Shown piece by piece: positions 28,081 to 39,816 of a stretch of DNA of 64,000 nt (its first letter is position 1; every line of letters starts with the position of its first letter). This stretch comes from Photorhabdus bodei. Its GTDB lineage: Bacteria; Pseudomonadota; Gammaproteobacteria; Enterobacterales; Enterobacteriaceae. The position numbers and the translations under genes are program-made. Location: positions 1 through 64,000 of the forward strand of contig NZ_NSCM01000012.1 in the NCBI RefSeq assembly GCF_003287735.1, given 5' to 3'. The notes under the pieces are model-generated. The model saw nothing but the letters and a program-made list of their open reading frames with translations. It ran no database searches and was not told the DNA's origin.

Positions 28081-28194
28081 GTATAGATCGTTTAGGAGTG
28101 AATAACTTGCACTCATCCCGGTCATATAGTTATCTATGCTTCCGGGGATTCGCTTCCTTACCGTCGCGATGCATTTTGAAATCTTTAGGGTATA
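28081..28194 (+). repeat. Degenerate ERIC element
   Basis: The right two-thirds match the ERIC consensus (CACTCATCCCGGTCATATAG, CTTCCGGGGATTCG, CCGTCGCGATGCATTTTGAA, GGGTATA), but the left arm is diverged and shortened to about 114 bp. It lies between glk and the CopG antitoxin gene. Confidence 0.75.
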
Positions 28195-28214
28195 TACGTA
28201 GCTAAGACATGGGG

Positions 28215-28568
28215 TTAAACAGCCTTATGACGTTCATTGGATTTTCTTTTTTTACTTTTCATTGCCTTGCTGTGAACTTCGGCGAGTACCCGTTTTTTCT
28301 CGCTATCAGCAAAACGATTTAAAACCTGCCTAATTAATGGCTGATAACCTAGGCCATTAAGGTCTGCTATCATTTTCAAATCTTCAATCAGAGACCGATT
28401 TAATCTGATTGAAATGGGCTGTAACTCCAGCGCTTCGTTAATCAGATCTTCTGTTACATCATCAGATACTTTAACGTGAGCCTCACTACAACCAAGCTCA
28501 CCGTTCTCCCATGCTTCATCAGTAGAAACTATCAGGTTATTTGCTCGCTTATCAGTTTGTTTGCTCAT
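28215..28568 (-). CDS. CopG-type antitoxin, likely orphan
   Basis: A 117-residue protein. The C-terminal half has a ribbon-helix-helix of the CopG antitoxin type (QPISIRLNRSLIEDLKMIAD followed by GYQPLIRQVLNRF), and the tail is Lys/Arg-rich. Its ATG overlaps the TGA of a short upstream frame by 4 nt (AAATGAGC), the coupling normally seen between toxin and antitoxin. Only about 36 codons of that upstream frame remain, so the antitoxin may now lack its toxin. It should still bind its own operator DNA. Confidence 0.7.
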   Translation of the reverse strand: MSKQTDKRANNLIVSTDEAWENGELGCSEAHVKVSDDVTEDLINEALELQPISIRLNRSLIEDLKMIADLNGLGYQPLIRQVLNRFADSEKKRVLAEVHSKAMKSKKRKSNERHKAV

Positions 28569-28675
28569 TTCTTTATTCCTAGGCCATATTTTCTGTAAAT
28601 TCTCAATTCATCTTCATTAGGTGTATAAGCTGTCTTTAACAGGCGGTTTTTGCCTGCTAATTTCAATTTGATGTT
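28565..28675 (-). pseudogene. Remnant of a toxin gene upstream of the CopG antitoxin
   Basis: The frame ending in TGA that overlaps the antitoxin ATG reads IKLKLAGKNRLLKTAYTPNE then DELRIYRKYGLGIKK. It has only a TTG or no start within ~36 codons and is interrupted upstream. Position and overlap argue for the C-terminal end of a type II toxin, family not determined. Confidence 0.4.
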
Positions 28676-28851
28676 TGATGATATCAAGAGCTTCATGTGC
28701 TTCGGAGTTTTTAACTCATGGTTAATCTGTATATACACAAAATGATGAAGCTCATGCTAAGAATATTGATACTATTCTGCAATTTCACAGCACAAATACA
28801 GTACACGAAAATCTAGCCGTGGTAATAAAATGACATAACTCATTGAATTTA

Positions 28852-28925
28852 TGATGGGTTGTGCTGGATGGTTCGGCCTTCGAGGTTTTCTTCACTTCGT
28901 TCGGTGACTACTGGTTTCGTTTGGC
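28852..28925 (-). pseudogene. tRNA-Lys 3' end remnant carrying the hairpin insertion
   Basis: GATGGGTTGTGCTGGATGGTTCGGCCTTCG matches the 3' end and insertion start of the tRNA at 29910-30049 (GGTGGGTCGTGCAGGATGACTCGGCCTACG). Beyond it, hairpin-like sequence continues but the tRNA body is absent; a matching 5' body appears at 29775-29872 beyond the toxin-antitoxin genes. Confidence 0.45.
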
Positions 28926-29009
28926 AGGCTTTGTTAAATAACCGGATCTGTAGTACGACTAAAGGTATGGAATAAATTTGTAAGTCATGCTGGCAATTTT
29001 AGAATTATA

Positions 29010-29024
29010 AGAGTACCTTGTACT
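29010..29024. promoter_or_regulatory. Palindrome upstream of the toxin-antitoxin genes
   Basis: GAGTACCTTGTACTC is a perfect 7-bp inverted repeat around one base (GAGTACc-t-tGTACTC with central mismatch) 22 bp before the toxin start, a typical place for antitoxin autoregulation. Confidence 0.45.
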
Positions 29025-29046
29025 CTAGGATAAAGGAGGTTTTCCA

Positions 29047-29379
29047 GTGAGTCATGCGATAGAGTTTATCGAAACTAGTATGTTTACCCGACAGATAAAA
29101 GAGGTTGCCACTGATGATGAACTTAAAGAACTGCAACGAGAGCTTATCGAGTCACCAGATAAAGGTGATCTAATACGTGGTACTGGGGGGTTACGTAAAA
29201 TCAGAATGGCTATAGGCTCACAAGGAAAAAATGGTAGTGCCAGAGTTATTTATCTTCTAGCGACTGAAGATATTATCTATCTGGTGATGGCTTATCCGAA
29301 AAGTAAAAAAGATAGCTTAACGGATGCCGAGAAAGCAGAACTGAAAAAACTAACAAAATTACTAAAAGATGAGGTGTAA
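29047..29379 (+). CDS. RelE/HigB-type toxin
   Basis: A 110-residue RelE/ParE-superfamily protein of the HigB2-like group. Visible blocks are FIETSMFTRQIKEV, ELIESPDKGDLIRGTGGLRK, IRMA, GSARVIYLLA and IIYLVMAYPKSKKD. Such toxins cleave mRNA on the ribosome. The start is GTG, behind a strong AAAGGAGG. Its stop is separated by 1 nt from the antitoxin ATG, so it is a toxin-first operon like higBA. Confidence 0.85.
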   Translation: MSHAIEFIETSMFTRQIKEVATDDELKELQRELIESPDKGDLIRGTGGLRKIRMAIGSQGKNGSARVIYLLATEDIIYLVMAYPKSKKDSLTDAEKAELKKLTKLLKDEV

Positions 29380-29380
29380 C

Positions 29381-29665
29381 ATGAGTTTTTTTGACGAATT
29401 AAAAGCATCCCTCGAAGAAGCAGTTGAAATTAAACAAGGTAATAAAGCCACAGCGCGTGTGACCCGATATGAAGTTGCCGACGTTAAAGCCATCCGTGCT
29501 CAACTTAACATTTCACAGGCAGAGATGGCGGAGGCTTTAAGCACCAGCCTTGATACAATTAAAAGCTGGGAGCAGAAGCGTCGAAATCCGACAGGACTAG
29601 CGGCAAAGGTGTTAGCTATCATCCAAGAAAACCCTAATTTTTATAAGGCTCTGGCGACGCATTGA
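29381..29665 (+). CDS. XRE-family antitoxin (HigA/NadS type)
   Basis: A 94-residue protein. An N-terminal toxin-binding part is followed by a helix-turn-helix at about 45-85 (IRAQLNISQAEMAEALSTSL, then TIKSWEQKRRNP). GAGGTGTAAC precedes the ATG at 29381. It should neutralise the adjacent RelE/HigB-type toxin and repress the pair's promoter. Confidence 0.85.
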   Translation: MSFFDELKASLEEAVEIKQGNKATARVTRYEVADVKAIRAQLNISQAEMAEALSTSLDTIKSWEQKRRNPTGLAAKVLAIIQENPNFYKALATH

Positions 29666-29774
29666 TTAGCCGGTGTGTCGTACAAGTATTAAAGTTACCT
29701 ACCACATCTCGGTTCTACCTGTTTCCAAGAGGCCATAGTTTGAGTGTTCTCATTGTTTGTGACTTCTTTTGCTG

Positions 29775-29872
29775 CGGGCCAGCGCTCACGCGCTGTTGTC
29801 TCGCTTCGCTCGGCTCGAACCTGCGACCCATTGATTAAAAATCAACTGCTCTACCGACTGAGCTAACAACCT
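29775..29872 (-). pseudogene. tRNA-Lys-like pseudogene, 5' body plus part of the insertion
   Basis: The D arm, anticodon arm (TTT anticodon) and half of the T arm match tRNA-Lys. After TTCGA it continues into the same hairpin-rich insertion as 29928-29991, then breaks at 29775, losing the 3' acceptor strand. The first bases are also altered (AGGTTGT). Confidence 0.7.
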
Positions 29873-29909
29873 GACTGTAGGAAAATTATTCTGATTGTGT
29901 CTTTTGAGA

Positions 29910-30049
29910 TGGTGGGTCGTGCAGGATGACTCGGCCTACGGCCTCGCCCTTCGGGCCAGCGCTCACGCGCTGTTGTCTCGCTTCGCTCGGCTCGAACCTG
30001 CGACCCATTGATTAAAATTCAACTGCTCTACCGACTGAGCTAACAACCC
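29910..30049 (-). tRNA. tRNA-Lys(UUU)-like gene with a 64-nt insertion in the T loop
   Basis: A complete cloverleaf can be drawn: acceptor GGGTTGT with ACGACCC, D arm GCTCAGTCGGTAGAGC, anticodon loop ATTTTAA, T stem GCAGG/CCTGC and CCA. Between TTCGA and ATCC of the T loop lie 64 extra bases (29928-29991). They form stacked small hairpins (AGCGC-GTGA-GCGCT, GCCC-GAA-GGGC and GGCC-GTA-GGCC). It may be inactive, or the insertion might be removed or tolerated; sequence alone cannot say. Confidence 0.55.
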
Positions 30050-30085
30050 ATCTAATAGGATAACTACTCTGAATATCTTTTGGAG

Positions 30086-30161
30086 TGGTGGGTCGTGCAG
30101 GATTCGAACCTGCGACCAATTGATTAAAAGTCAACTGCTCTACCGACTGAGCTAACGACCC
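30086..30161 (-). tRNA. lysV: tRNA-Lys(UUU)
   Basis: 76 nt with encoded CCA. It folds as GGGTCGT/ACGACCC with anticodon loop CTTTTAA. It is one of two intact identical copies in a tRNA operon divergent from gltX, the position of lysV in E. coli. Confidence 0.95.
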
Positions 30162-30196
30162 ATCTATAGGGGAACTACTCTGGATATCTTTTGGAG

Positions 30197-30272
30197 TGGT
30201 GGGTCGTGCAGGATTCGAACCTGCGACCAATTGATTAAAAGTCAACTGCTCTACCGACTGAGCTAACGACCC
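30197..30272 (-). tRNA. tRNA-Lys(UUU)
   Basis: 76 nt with encoded CCA, identical to the copy at 30086-30161. Confidence 0.95.
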
Positions 30273-30315
30273 GCACCAAAGATATGTGATACCGCCTGAA
30301 ACAATCTTAATGAAG

Positions 30316-30391
30316 TGGTGGGCGATACCAGATTCGAACTGATGACCCCCTCCTTGTAAGGGAGATGCTCTACCAACTGAGCTAATCGCCC
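30316..30391 (-). tRNA. tRNA-Val(UAC)
   Basis: 76 nt, GGGCGAT/ATCGCCC acceptor, anticodon loop CTTACAA, CCA encoded. Third of three identical copies, corresponding to E. coli valUXY. Confidence 0.95.
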
Positions 30392-30436
30392 ACTTCATGA
30401 TGACTATTACTGCTTCTATACCACTGAATTTATGAT

Positions 30437-30512
30437 TGGTGGGCGATACCAGATTCGAACTGATGACCCCCTCCTTGTAAGGGAGATGCTCTACCAACTG
30501 AGCTAATCGCCC
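30437..30512 (-). tRNA. tRNA-Val(UAC)
   Basis: 76 nt, identical to the neighbouring tRNA-Val copies. Confidence 0.95.
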
Positions 30513-30542
30513 AATCATAAAATCATTTTTATCACAACGAGA

Positions 30543-30618
30543 TGGTGGGCGATACCAGATTCGAACTGATGACCCCCTCCTTGTAAGGGAGATGCTCTAC
30601 CAACTGAGCTAATCGCCC
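30543..30618 (-). tRNA. tRNA-Val(UAC)
   Basis: 76 nt, first copy of the tRNA operon, whose promoter must lie in 30619-30888, shared divergently with gltX. Confidence 0.95.
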
Positions 30619-30888
30619 CGTCGTGATGGAGTCGCATTATAGGGATAGTTCAGAGTGAGTCAACGCTTTTTCTAGAGAAAAATATCGTTCGTCTCAAAAT
30701 TAAACAAGGGTGAGATAATTATCGTCACTATAGGGTACAGTTTAGACAAGTACACTGACTTTCCTCAACAACTTCCCGTTAACAGCATTGAGGAATTAAG
30801 GTGCAGTGATAAAATGACCCCCACTTTTATTACTTTAAATCACCAATAACGTTCATTGAAAAGTGAAACGTAATTAAGGCAATCCCCG

Positions 30889-32307
30889 ATGAGTAAAATT
30901 AAAACCCGTTTCGCACCAAGCCCAACTGGCTATCTTCATGTTGGCGGTGCTCGTACCGCACTTTATTCCTGGTTATATAGCCGCCATAACAAAGGCGAAT
31001 TTGTATTGCGTATCGAAGATACTGACCTTGAACGCTCAACTCAGGAAGCTATCAATGCCATTATGGACGGTATGAACTGGTTAAATCTGAATTGGGATGA
31101 AGGCCCTTATTATCAGACGAAACGTTTTGATCGTTATCATCAGGCAATTGATCAAATGCTAGAACAAGGGAGTGCCTATCGCTGCTATTGTTCTAAAGTG
31201 CGTCTGGAAGAATTACGGGAAACTCAAATGGCAAATGGCGAGAAACCGCGTTATGACGGCCGTTGCCGTGATAATCTATGTCAACATAACCCAGATCAAC
31301 CCCATGTCGTCCGTTTCCGCAATCCACAGGAAGGTTCTGTTGTTTTTAATGATCGTATCCGAGGCCCCATCGAGTTCAGTAATCAGGAACTTGATGATCT
31401 GATTATCCGTCGTACCGATGGCTCACCAACGTATAATTTCTGTGTTGTTATCGATGACTGGGATATGGAGATCACCCATGTCATCCGCGGTGAAGACCAT
31501 ATCAATAATACGCCTCGCCAAATCAATATCCTGAAAGCACTAGGCGCTCCCGTGCCAGAATATGCACACGTTTCGATGATTCTAGGTGATGACGGTAAAA
31601 AATTATCCAAACGTCACGGTGCAGTGAGCGTTATGCAATACCGTGATGATGGCTACCTGCCAGAAGCACTGCTGAATTATCTGGTTCGTTTGGGTTGGTC
31701 GCACGGCGATCAAGAAATTTTCAGCATTGAAGAAATGACTGAGCTGTTCAGCCTAGATGCCATCAATAAATCCGCCAGTGCATTCAATACCGAAAAATTG
31801 CAATGGTTGAACCATCACTATATTAATGCCCTGCCGCCAGAGAAAGTTGCCGTTCATCTAGCATGGCATATTGAGCAACAAGGTATTGATACCCGTCATG
31901 GTCCACAGTTGGTTGATCTAATTAAATTACTGGGCGAACGTTGTAAAACTCTGAAAGAGATGGCGGAATCCTGCCGCTACTTTTATGAAGATTTTGCTGA
32001 ATTTGATGCCGATGCGGCGAAGAAACATTTGCGCCCAGTTGCCCGTCAGCCTCTTGAAGTTGTCCATGCAAAGCTGGCTTCAATTACTGATTGGACACCA
32101 GAAAATGTGCACCATGCCATTCAATCCACCGCTGATGAGCTAGAAGTCGGTATGGGTAAAGTCGGTATGCCATTGCGGGTTGCGGCTACCGGTGCAGGTC
32201 AATCTCCAGGTGTGGATGTCACTATTCACGCTATCGGGCAAACCCGTATTTTATCCCGTATCAATCAAGCGCTGGAATTCATTGCTCAACGTGAAACTCA
32301 ATCCTAA
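30889..32307 (+). CDS. gltX: Glutamyl-tRNA synthetase
   Basis: A 472-residue class I synthetase (E. coli 471). The HIGH-type motif appears as [12 protein letters not shown] (9-20) and the KMSKS-type motif as KKLSKRHG near 240. A Cys-rich zinc-binding segment ([15 protein letters not shown], then CRDNLCQH) lies about 98-127, and the C-terminal half is the alpha-helical anticodon-binding domain. It charges tRNA-Glu in the cytosol. Divergent from the Val/Lys tRNA operon as in E. coli. Confidence 0.97.
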   Translation: MSKIKTRFAPSPTGYLHVGGARTALYSWLYSRHNKGEFVLRIEDTDLERSTQEAINAIMDGMNWLNLNWDEGPYYQTKRFDRYHQAIDQMLEQGSAYRCYCSKVRLEELRETQMANGEKPRYDGRCRDNLCQHNPDQPHVVRFRNPQEGSVVFNDRIRGPIEFSNQELDDLIIRRTDGSPTYNFCVVIDDWDMEITHVIRGEDHINNTPRQINILKALGAPVPEYAHVSMILGDDGKKLSKRHGAVSVMQYRDDGYLPEALLNYLVRLGWSHGDQEIFSIEEMTELFSLDAINKSASAFNTEKLQWLNHHYINALPPEKVAVHLAWHIEQQGIDTRHGPQLVDLIKLLGERCKTLKEMAESCRYFYEDFAEFDADAAKKHLRPVARQPLEVVHAKLASITDWTPENVHHAIQSTADELEVGMGKVGMPLRVAATGAGQSPGVDVTIHAIGQTRILSRINQALEFIAQRETQS

Positions 32308-32557
32308 TTAATGCACCCAAGGCATCACTTATCACATGTGATGCCTTTTTATTTTCAGAAAATCTCATTTAATTGCTACCTTTTTACCACTTTCCCAAAC
32401 ACTTTCTATTTTACTTCAACCCATTGCTCAGTCTCTATTTTGCTAATTGATTATAAAATTGATGGCTTTTTCAACGCTTGTTGTGAGAATGATAAGTTAG
32501 CCGTTGACAGTATTTGCAGGGTTTCATATTATGCGGCCCGTTACATTAATTTTGATT
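32308..32557. other. gltX downstream gap
   Basis: The imperfect hairpin AAGGCATCACTTATCACATGTGATGCCTTTTTATTTT at 32318-32355 (GGCATCAC...GTGATGCC then TTTTTATTTT) is a clear terminator of gltX. The rest is promoter region of the tRNA-Ala pair. Confidence 0.7.
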
Positions 32558-32633
<76 letters not shown>

Positions 32634-32690
32634 AATCCTTTATATTGTAATAAGGTATTTGGCACTAAAATTAGGAAATACCACGTTCGT

Positions 32691-32766
<76 letters not shown>

Positions 32767-32774
32767 AAATTATC

Positions 32775-32807
32775 AGGCCCTGAAAGCCATGCCTTCAGGG
32801 CCTTTTG
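32775..32807 (+). terminator. Terminator of the tRNA-Ala operon
   Basis: AGGCCCTGAA pairs with TTCAGGGCCT, followed by TTTGGTTATT. Confidence 0.85.
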
Positions 32808-32860
32808 GTTATTACCATATCTAACCACCATCATCGATTTAAAAAAAACGCCAACCTTAG

Positions 32861-33076
32861 CTAGCCTTTTTTCAATGGCTTCACCAACGAATCTAGTCCC
32901 TCTAGTTTTATTGCTAAAGTCATCTCCATCAACGCACCCAATTTACCTTGTGGAAATTCACCCTTACGAGCAAACCATAATAAATACTCTTCCGGTAAGT
33001 CAATGAGCATACGCCCTTTGTATTTACCGAACGGCATTGCAGTATTAGCAATTTCTATCAGGTTCTCTTTTTCCAT
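32861..33076 (-). CDS. ypeB: DUF3820 protein YpeB
   Basis: A 71-residue protein of the DUF3820 family (putative quorum-sensing-regulated/YpeB): MPFGKYKGRMLIDLPEEYLL near 14-33, then WFARKGEFPQGKLGALM. I chose the start at MEKENLIEIA (33076), which equals the E. coli protein; an in-frame extension to 33124 lacks homology. Its function is unknown. The same gene neighbours this tRNA/gltX region in other enterobacteria. Confidence 0.85.
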   Translation of the reverse strand: MEKENLIEIANTAMPFGKYKGRMLIDLPEEYLLWFARKGEFPQGKLGALMEMTLAIKLEGLDSLVKPLKKG

Positions 33077-33116
33077 AATTTGCACGTCTATAAGGAGAAA
33101 TAGGTGAAAGGGAAAT

Positions 33117-33136
33117 TGCATCACCCATGATGCAAC
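33117..33136 (-). terminator. Possible terminator of nupC
   Basis: TTGCATCA-tggg-TGATGCAA then TTTCCCTTT on the minus strand, 24 nt after the nupC stop. Confidence 0.5.
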
Positions 33137-33159
33137 ATTCCATGATAAAACGTTATCTT

Positions 33160-34344
33160 TTACAGTACCAAACCTGCAATAGCCGCAGACAAGAAACTGA
33201 CAAGCGTTGAACCAAACAGTAGTTTCAAACCAAAGCGGGAAACGACATTACCCTGTTTCTCATTCAAGCCTTTAATCGCACCGGCCACAATCCCAATGGA
33301 AGAGAAGTTAGCAAAAGAAACCAAGAATACCGACAAAATACCCTGTGAACGTGGAGAAAGTTCTGTCGTAATGGATTGTAAGCTGTGCATTGCCACAAAT
33401 TCGTTAGCAACTAATTTGGTTGCCATGACACTACCAACCTTCAATGCTTCATCTGTAGGAATCCCAATCACCCAAGCAAATGGATAAAACACATAACCGA
33501 GCATTTCCTGGAAGCTCTTCTCAAACATCATGCTGAACAACGCATTAACAGCCGCAATCAGGGCAATGAAACCAATCAACATAGCAGCAACAATGAGCGC
33601 CACTTTGAAACCCGCCAAAATATATTCACCTAGCATTTCGAAAAAACTTTGGCCTTCGTGAAGATTGCTCATCTGAATATCTTCTTCACTGTCAACAGCA
33701 TACGGATTAATCAATGATAGGATGATAAAGGTACTGAACATATTAAGCACCAATGCTGCCACAACATATTTAGGCGCTAAAATTGTCATGTAGGCACCAA
33801 CGATTGACATAGAAACCGTTGACATTGCAGTCGCCGCCATCGTGTACATACGGCGCTCTGACATTTTTCCCAGTACATCTTTATAAGCAATAAAGTTTTC
33901 AGACTGCCCCAGTATCAGAGAACTCACTGCGTTAAATGATTCCAGTTTACCCATACCGTTGACTTTAGACAGCAGAGTACCAATAACACGGATGATGATT
34001 GGCAACAGCTTGATATGCTGCAAAATACCAATCAGCGCAGAAATAAAGATAATCGGGCACAATACATTCAGAAAGAAGAATGCCAGTTTTGCATCCATCA
34101 TGCCGCCAAAAATAAATTCAGTCCCTTCACCCGCATATTTCAATAAATGCTCAAACAAACCAGCAAATCCCATGACAAATTCTTGACCAATACCAGAATT
34201 CAGGAAAAACCAAGCCAAGATAAGTTCAATAACAAGCAATTGAATAACATAACGAGGACGAATACTTTTACGGTCATTACTTGTCAAAATAGCAAGGCCG
34301 CCAATGACAATCAAAGCTAAGAAGAAATGCAGGATCTGAGACAT
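33160..34344 (-). CDS. nupC: Concentrative nucleoside transporter NupC
   Basis: A 394-residue inner-membrane nucleoside:H+ symporter (E. coli 400). Family blocks are the N-terminal helices, [37 protein letters not shown] and [13 protein letters not shown] near the end. The ATG at 34344 is preceded by GGAGTGTGAT; the in-frame upstream Met at 34383 would add a non-homologous 13 residues. It imports pyrimidine and most purine nucleosides. Monocistronic, with an ERIC upstream. Confidence 0.95.
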   Translation of the reverse strand: MSQILHFFLALIVIGGLAILTSNDRKSIRPRYVIQLLVIELILAWFFLNSGIGQEFVMGFAGLFEHLLKYAGEGTEFIFGGMMDAKLAFFFLNVLCPIIFISALIGILQHIKLLPIIIRVIGTLLSKVNGMGKLESFNAVSSLILGQSENFIAYKDVLGKMSERRMYTMAATAMSTVSMSIVGAYMTILAPKYVVAALVLNMFSTFIILSLINPYAVDSEEDIQMSNLHEGQSFFEMLGEYILAGFKVALIVAAMLIGFIALIAAVNALFSMMFEKSFQEMLGYVFYPFAWVIGIPTDEALKVGSVMATKLVANEFVAMHSLQSITTELSPRSQGILSVFLVSFANFSSIGIVAGAIKGLNEKQGNVVSRFGLKLLFGSTLVSFLSAAIAGLVL

Positions 34345-34418
34345 ATCACACTCCAAACACGATAGAAAGCGAGTTTTTATCAACGCATTCTATGCAATAA
34401 AAGGCGATCAAATAAGAA

Positions 34419-34546
34419 TATACCCGTTATCTTTCAAGTCGCCTCTTTGTTGGCTGCACTCGCTCACCCCGGTCACATAGTTATCTATTGCTCCCGGGGA
34501 TTCACTCCCTTGCCGTCGCGATGCATCTTGAAATCCATAGGGTATA
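34419..34546 (+). repeat. ERIC element
   Basis: Full ERIC with TATACCC and GGGTATA ends. It is 128 bp because of one extra base in ATCTATTGCTCC. It lies in the upstream region of nupC, downstream of ligA. Confidence 0.9.
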
Positions 34547-34705
34547 GATATCACATTAGACTGAAATAATTCTTGCTGTAAACCTTTACTTAATGTGTCT
34601 GATCACATTTTTAGCTGAATCGTATAAAATAAGCTTTAAAAAAACCTTATCGCACATAACTGATTATTGAGAAAAGCTCTCAATAATCAGTATGTAAACA
34701 AAAAG

Positions 34706-36727
<2,022 letters not shown>

Positions 36728-36742
36728 TTATAACCAGCGATA

Positions 36743-36768
36743 AAAAGCCCCCGACTGGCGGGGGCTTG
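36743..36768 (-). terminator. Terminator between zipA and ligA
   Basis: On the minus strand AAGCCCCCGCCAGTCGGGGG then CTTTTTATC: a 7-bp G/C stem with a T-run. Confidence 0.8.
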
Positions 36769-36785
36769 AACATTCGATAAATTGA

Positions 36786-37697
36786 TTATACCTGAACACC
36801 AAGTGTGCTGCGAATACGTGCCTTATACAATTCGATTTTTTGCGGTGTCAGCATTTTTCGCTCATCGTCAAGCACCACACCCCCAACATCGGAAGCAATA
36901 CGCTGGGCCGCCTGCAACATCAGTTTAAAATTCTGACTAGATTCTCCGTAAGAAGGGACCACCATAAATATGGAAACCCCTGGAGTCGTAAAATCAACCA
37001 TTGTTTCAGGATTAAATGAACCCGGTTTCACCATATTTGCCAGACTAAACAGGACCGGGCCACTACCTGATGGGTTCACGTGACGATGAAAAATCTGCAT
37101 TTCCCCAAACTGGAAGCCAGATTGTAGAATACTTTGCAGCAAGGATTCACCATTCAATTCCTGACCGTGGTGTGCTGCTACGTGAAGAACCAAAACAATT
37201 TCTTTCACTTTAGTCTGAGCTTCTTTTTCGCCAGCCGCTTCCTGAGATTTTCCTTCAATCACAGATCCGTTTCTTTCAGACTCATTCTGCCCTTCAAATT
37301 CAAACAGACCGAGTTGGGGTTCCTGCTCTTCTACGACGGCTTTTCTCGCTGTCGTTTCAGGCTGACGGCTCGCCAGCAATGGATCATCGCTTTCTTCAGG
37401 CGTTGCAGCATCAATTTCAGTCAACTTTTGCTGACGGCGTTCGATAGCTGACTCAGCGTTATACTCCTGATGAGATTTCACCTGCTTATGGGCATAAGGC
37501 TTTTGCTGATTGTCGAACGCTTCATCGTCACTGTCATCGACGAAACTATTCTGACGATCATGTTTATGACGTTTAACTGGGCGATCACGAAAAAGCGAAG
37601 AACGCTCTTTACGGTTGGTCCACAACCCATGTAACAGCAAAGCTATTATTGCTATCGCACCAACAATGATTAATATCAGACGCAAATCCTGCATCAT
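36786..37697 (-). CDS. zipA: Cell division protein ZipA
   Basis: A 303-residue membrane-anchored protein. The N-terminal span [20 protein letters not shown] is followed by the basic stretch [20 protein letters not shown], a charged, low-complexity linker (about 40-165) and the globular FtsZ-binding domain ([51 protein letters not shown]). It tethers FtsZ to the inner membrane. The linker is Glu/Gln/Lys-rich and shorter than the Pro/Gln-rich linker of E. coli ZipA (328 residues). Upstream of ligA as in E. coli. Confidence 0.95.
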   Translation of the reverse strand: MMQDLRLILIIVGAIAIIALLLHGLWTNRKERSSLFRDRPVKRHKHDRQNSFVDDSDDEAFDNQQKPYAHKQVKSHQEYNAESAIERRQQKLTEIDAATPEESDDPLLASRQPETTARKAVVEEQEPQLGLFEFEGQNESERNGSVIEGKSQEAAGEKEAQTKVKEIVLVLHVAAHHGQELNGESLLQSILQSGFQFGEMQIFHRHVNPSGSGPVLFSLANMVKPGSFNPETMVDFTTPGVSIFMVVPSYGESSQNFKLMLQAAQRIASDVGGVVLDDERKMLTPQKIELYKARIRSTLGVQV

Positions 37698-37917
37698 TGC
37701 TATCTCTGTTGTTTAATTAAGTATGCCACCACGGCGGAATATTTTCTGTATTAACTGTATTTGTCAAATAACACAAGTGCAAGCTTATACACACTTTTCT
37801 TATCAGAAAAATGCCTAATAAGCCTCTTTTGCATTTTTTTTATACAGAACAATACTAGTCAGTCGAAAATCCTGCCTATATGATAGCGTTTCAATCACAC
37901 AGGAGAGAATAGGAAGT

Positions 37918-38688
37918 ATGCTGAATTTGACAAAATCGCCAAAAAATTTGAGCGGCTTTCAGTATTTGGTGCAAGGTTGCAAATTAATTACTCGCCCAGG
38001 CATTAAAAGATTTGTCTTATTGCCTTTGTTGGCAAATGTTTTGTTTCTCGGTGGTTCATTTTGGTGGCTCTACCAAAAACTGGAGAATTGGCTCCCTTGG
38101 ATAGTGAGCAAAGTACCAGATTGGATGCAATGGCTCAGTTATATTTTATGGCCGCTGGCCGTGATCTCTGTTTTGCTGATTTTTACTTACTTCTTCAGCA
38201 CAATAGCGAATTTTATCGCAGCACCATTCAATGGTCTGCTGGCAGAGAAACTGGAAGCGGATTTAACAGGAACTCCCGCACCGGATACCGGCGTTATCGC
38301 ACTCTTCAAAGATGTTCCACGTATCCTGAAACGGGAATTAGTCAAGCTGCGCTACTATATTCCACGCGCTCTGGTCTTATTACTACTCTATTTTATTCCT
38401 GTCATCGGGCAGACTGTTGCACCTGTGCTCTGGTTTATTTTCAGTGCCTGGATGTTATCGATTCAGTATTGTGATTACCCCTTTGATAATCACAAAGTCA
38501 GTTTTCCAACAATGCGTAGTGCCCTTCGCCAAAACAAAATAATTAATCTGCAATTTGGCGCAACAGTGAATATTTTAACCATGATACCCATTGTCAATTT
38601 GGTAATTATGCCTGTTGCCGTATGCGCAGCAACGGCAATGTGGGTCGATCGTTATCGAGATCAACACGCTCCTGGTATTATACCGTGA
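37918..38688 (+). CDS. cysZ: Sulfate transporter CysZ
   Basis: A 256-residue inner-membrane protein with the CysZ pattern [20 protein letters not shown] at the N-terminus, about 4-6 hydrophobic segments, [11 protein letters not shown] and [12 protein letters not shown]. CysZ imports sulfate for cysteine synthesis. CACAGGAGAGAATAGGAAGT precedes the ATG. It is divergent from zipA and followed by cysK, as in E. coli. Confidence 0.95.
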   Translation: MLNLTKSPKNLSGFQYLVQGCKLITRPGIKRFVLLPLLANVLFLGGSFWWLYQKLENWLPWIVSKVPDWMQWLSYILWPLAVISVLLIFTYFFSTIANFIAAPFNGLLAEKLEADLTGTPAPDTGVIALFKDVPRILKRELVKLRYYIPRALVLLLLYFIPVIGQTVAPVLWFIFSAWMLSIQYCDYPFDNHKVSFPTMRSALRQNKIINLQFGATVNILTMIPIVNLVIMPVAVCAATAMWVDRYRDQHAPGIIP

Positions 38689-38802
38689 TATTCATTTAAG
38701 TTATTCTTTTAGACAATAAAAATATATTTAAGTTATATTTCCATTAACCTGTTGTTGGCGTATTGTTGACCGGATATCACTAAAGGGAGTTGAAAGACGA
38801 GT

Positions 38803-39756
38803 ATGAGTAAAATTTACGAAGATAATTCTTTGACTATTGGTCGTACCCCGTTAATTCGCCTAAAACACTTTGGCAATGGGCGTATTCTGGCAAAAGTAGA
38901 ATCCCGTAACCCAAGTTTTAGTGTAAAATGTCGCATTGGCTCCAACATGATTTGGGATGCTGAAAAACGCGGTATCCTACAACAAGGGAAAGAGTTGGTA
39001 GAACCTACCAGCGGTAATACCGGGATAGCCCTTGCTTATGTTGCCGCCGCTCGGGGCTACGAATTAACGCTGACTATGCCAGAAACCATGAGTATTGAGC
39101 GCCGCAAGCTATTGAAAGCATTGGGAGCACAACTGGTACTGACGGAAGGCGCTAAAGGCATGAAAGGTGCCATTGAGAAAGCCAATGAAATTAAAGCTAG
39201 CGATCCGGATCGTTATATTATCCTGCAACAGTTCAGCAATCCGGCAAACCCAGAAATCCATGAAAAAACCACAGGCCCGGAAATCTGGGAAGACACAGAC
39301 GGTGAAGTGGATGTATTTGTTACCGGTGTAGGGACTGGCGGTACATTAACAGGTGTCACCCGTTACCTGAAAAACACCAAAGGTAAAAATATCACCGCGG
39401 TTGCCGTAGAACCTGAAGAATCACCCGTCATCAGCCAGACTCTGGCCGGTGAAGAAGTGAAACCGGGTCCCCACAAGATTCAAGGTATTGGCGCAGGTTT
39501 CATTCCAGATAACCTTGATTTGACACTGGTTGATCGCGTTTTCAAAATCAGCAGTGAGGAAGCTATCAAAACCGCACGTGAAATCATGGTGAAAGAGGGC
39601 ATTCTGGTAGGTATTTCCTCTGGTGCCGCCGTTGCAGCAGCAGTGAAACTTTCTCAGGAACCAGAATATAAAGACAAAAATATCGTCGTCATTCTGGCTT
39701 CATCAGGCGAACGTTATCTAAGCAGTGTACTGTTTACTGACTTGTCTGATGAATAA
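38803..39756 (+). CDS. cysK: Cysteine synthase A
   Basis: A 317-residue O-acetylserine sulfhydrylase A (E. coli 323, the last residues are shorter here). The PLP Lys is in [11 protein letters not shown] (about 42), the substrate loop is [17 protein letters not shown], the phosphate-binding loop is [11 protein letters not shown], and [15 protein letters not shown] lies near the end. It makes cysteine from O-acetylserine and sulfide. AAAGGGAGTTG stands before the ATG. Confidence 0.97.
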   Translation: MSKIYEDNSLTIGRTPLIRLKHFGNGRILAKVESRNPSFSVKCRIGSNMIWDAEKRGILQQGKELVEPTSGNTGIALAYVAAARGYELTLTMPETMSIERRKLLKALGAQLVLTEGAKGMKGAIEKANEIKASDPDRYIILQQFSNPANPEIHEKTTGPEIWEDTDGEVDVFVTGVGTGGTLTGVTRYLKNTKGKNITAVAVEPEESPVISQTLAGEEVKPGPHKIQGIGAGFIPDNLDLTLVDRVFKISSEEAIKTAREIMVKEGILVGISSGAAVAAAVKLSQEPEYKDKNIVVILASSGERYLSSVLFTDLSDE

Positions 39757-39789
39757 AAGTTTTTAAGTAAGTTACTTAGATTTATTGAT

Positions 39790-39816
39790 AAAAAAGCACC
39801 TAAATGGTGCTTTTTC
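39790..39816 (+). terminator. Terminator of cysK
   Basis: AAAAAGCACC-taaat-GGTGCTTTTT, a compact hairpin with T-run 35 nt after the stop. Confidence 0.85.

Larger units (their letters stand above)
28676..29046. other. Intergenic region with a tRNA-Lys 3' remnant
   Basis: It contains the tRNA-like fragment described separately (28852-28925) and the promoter of the toxin-antitoxin pair (GAGTACCTTGTACTC, a perfect palindrome at 29010-29024, a probable autoregulatory operator). No gene was found. Confidence 0.5.

Noticed and set aside
30012..30518. 168-codon minus-strand frame across the tRNA genes
   Set aside because: It is the read-through of tandem tRNA-Lys and tRNA-Val copies (repeated SVGRA/SVEQ peptides), not a protein.
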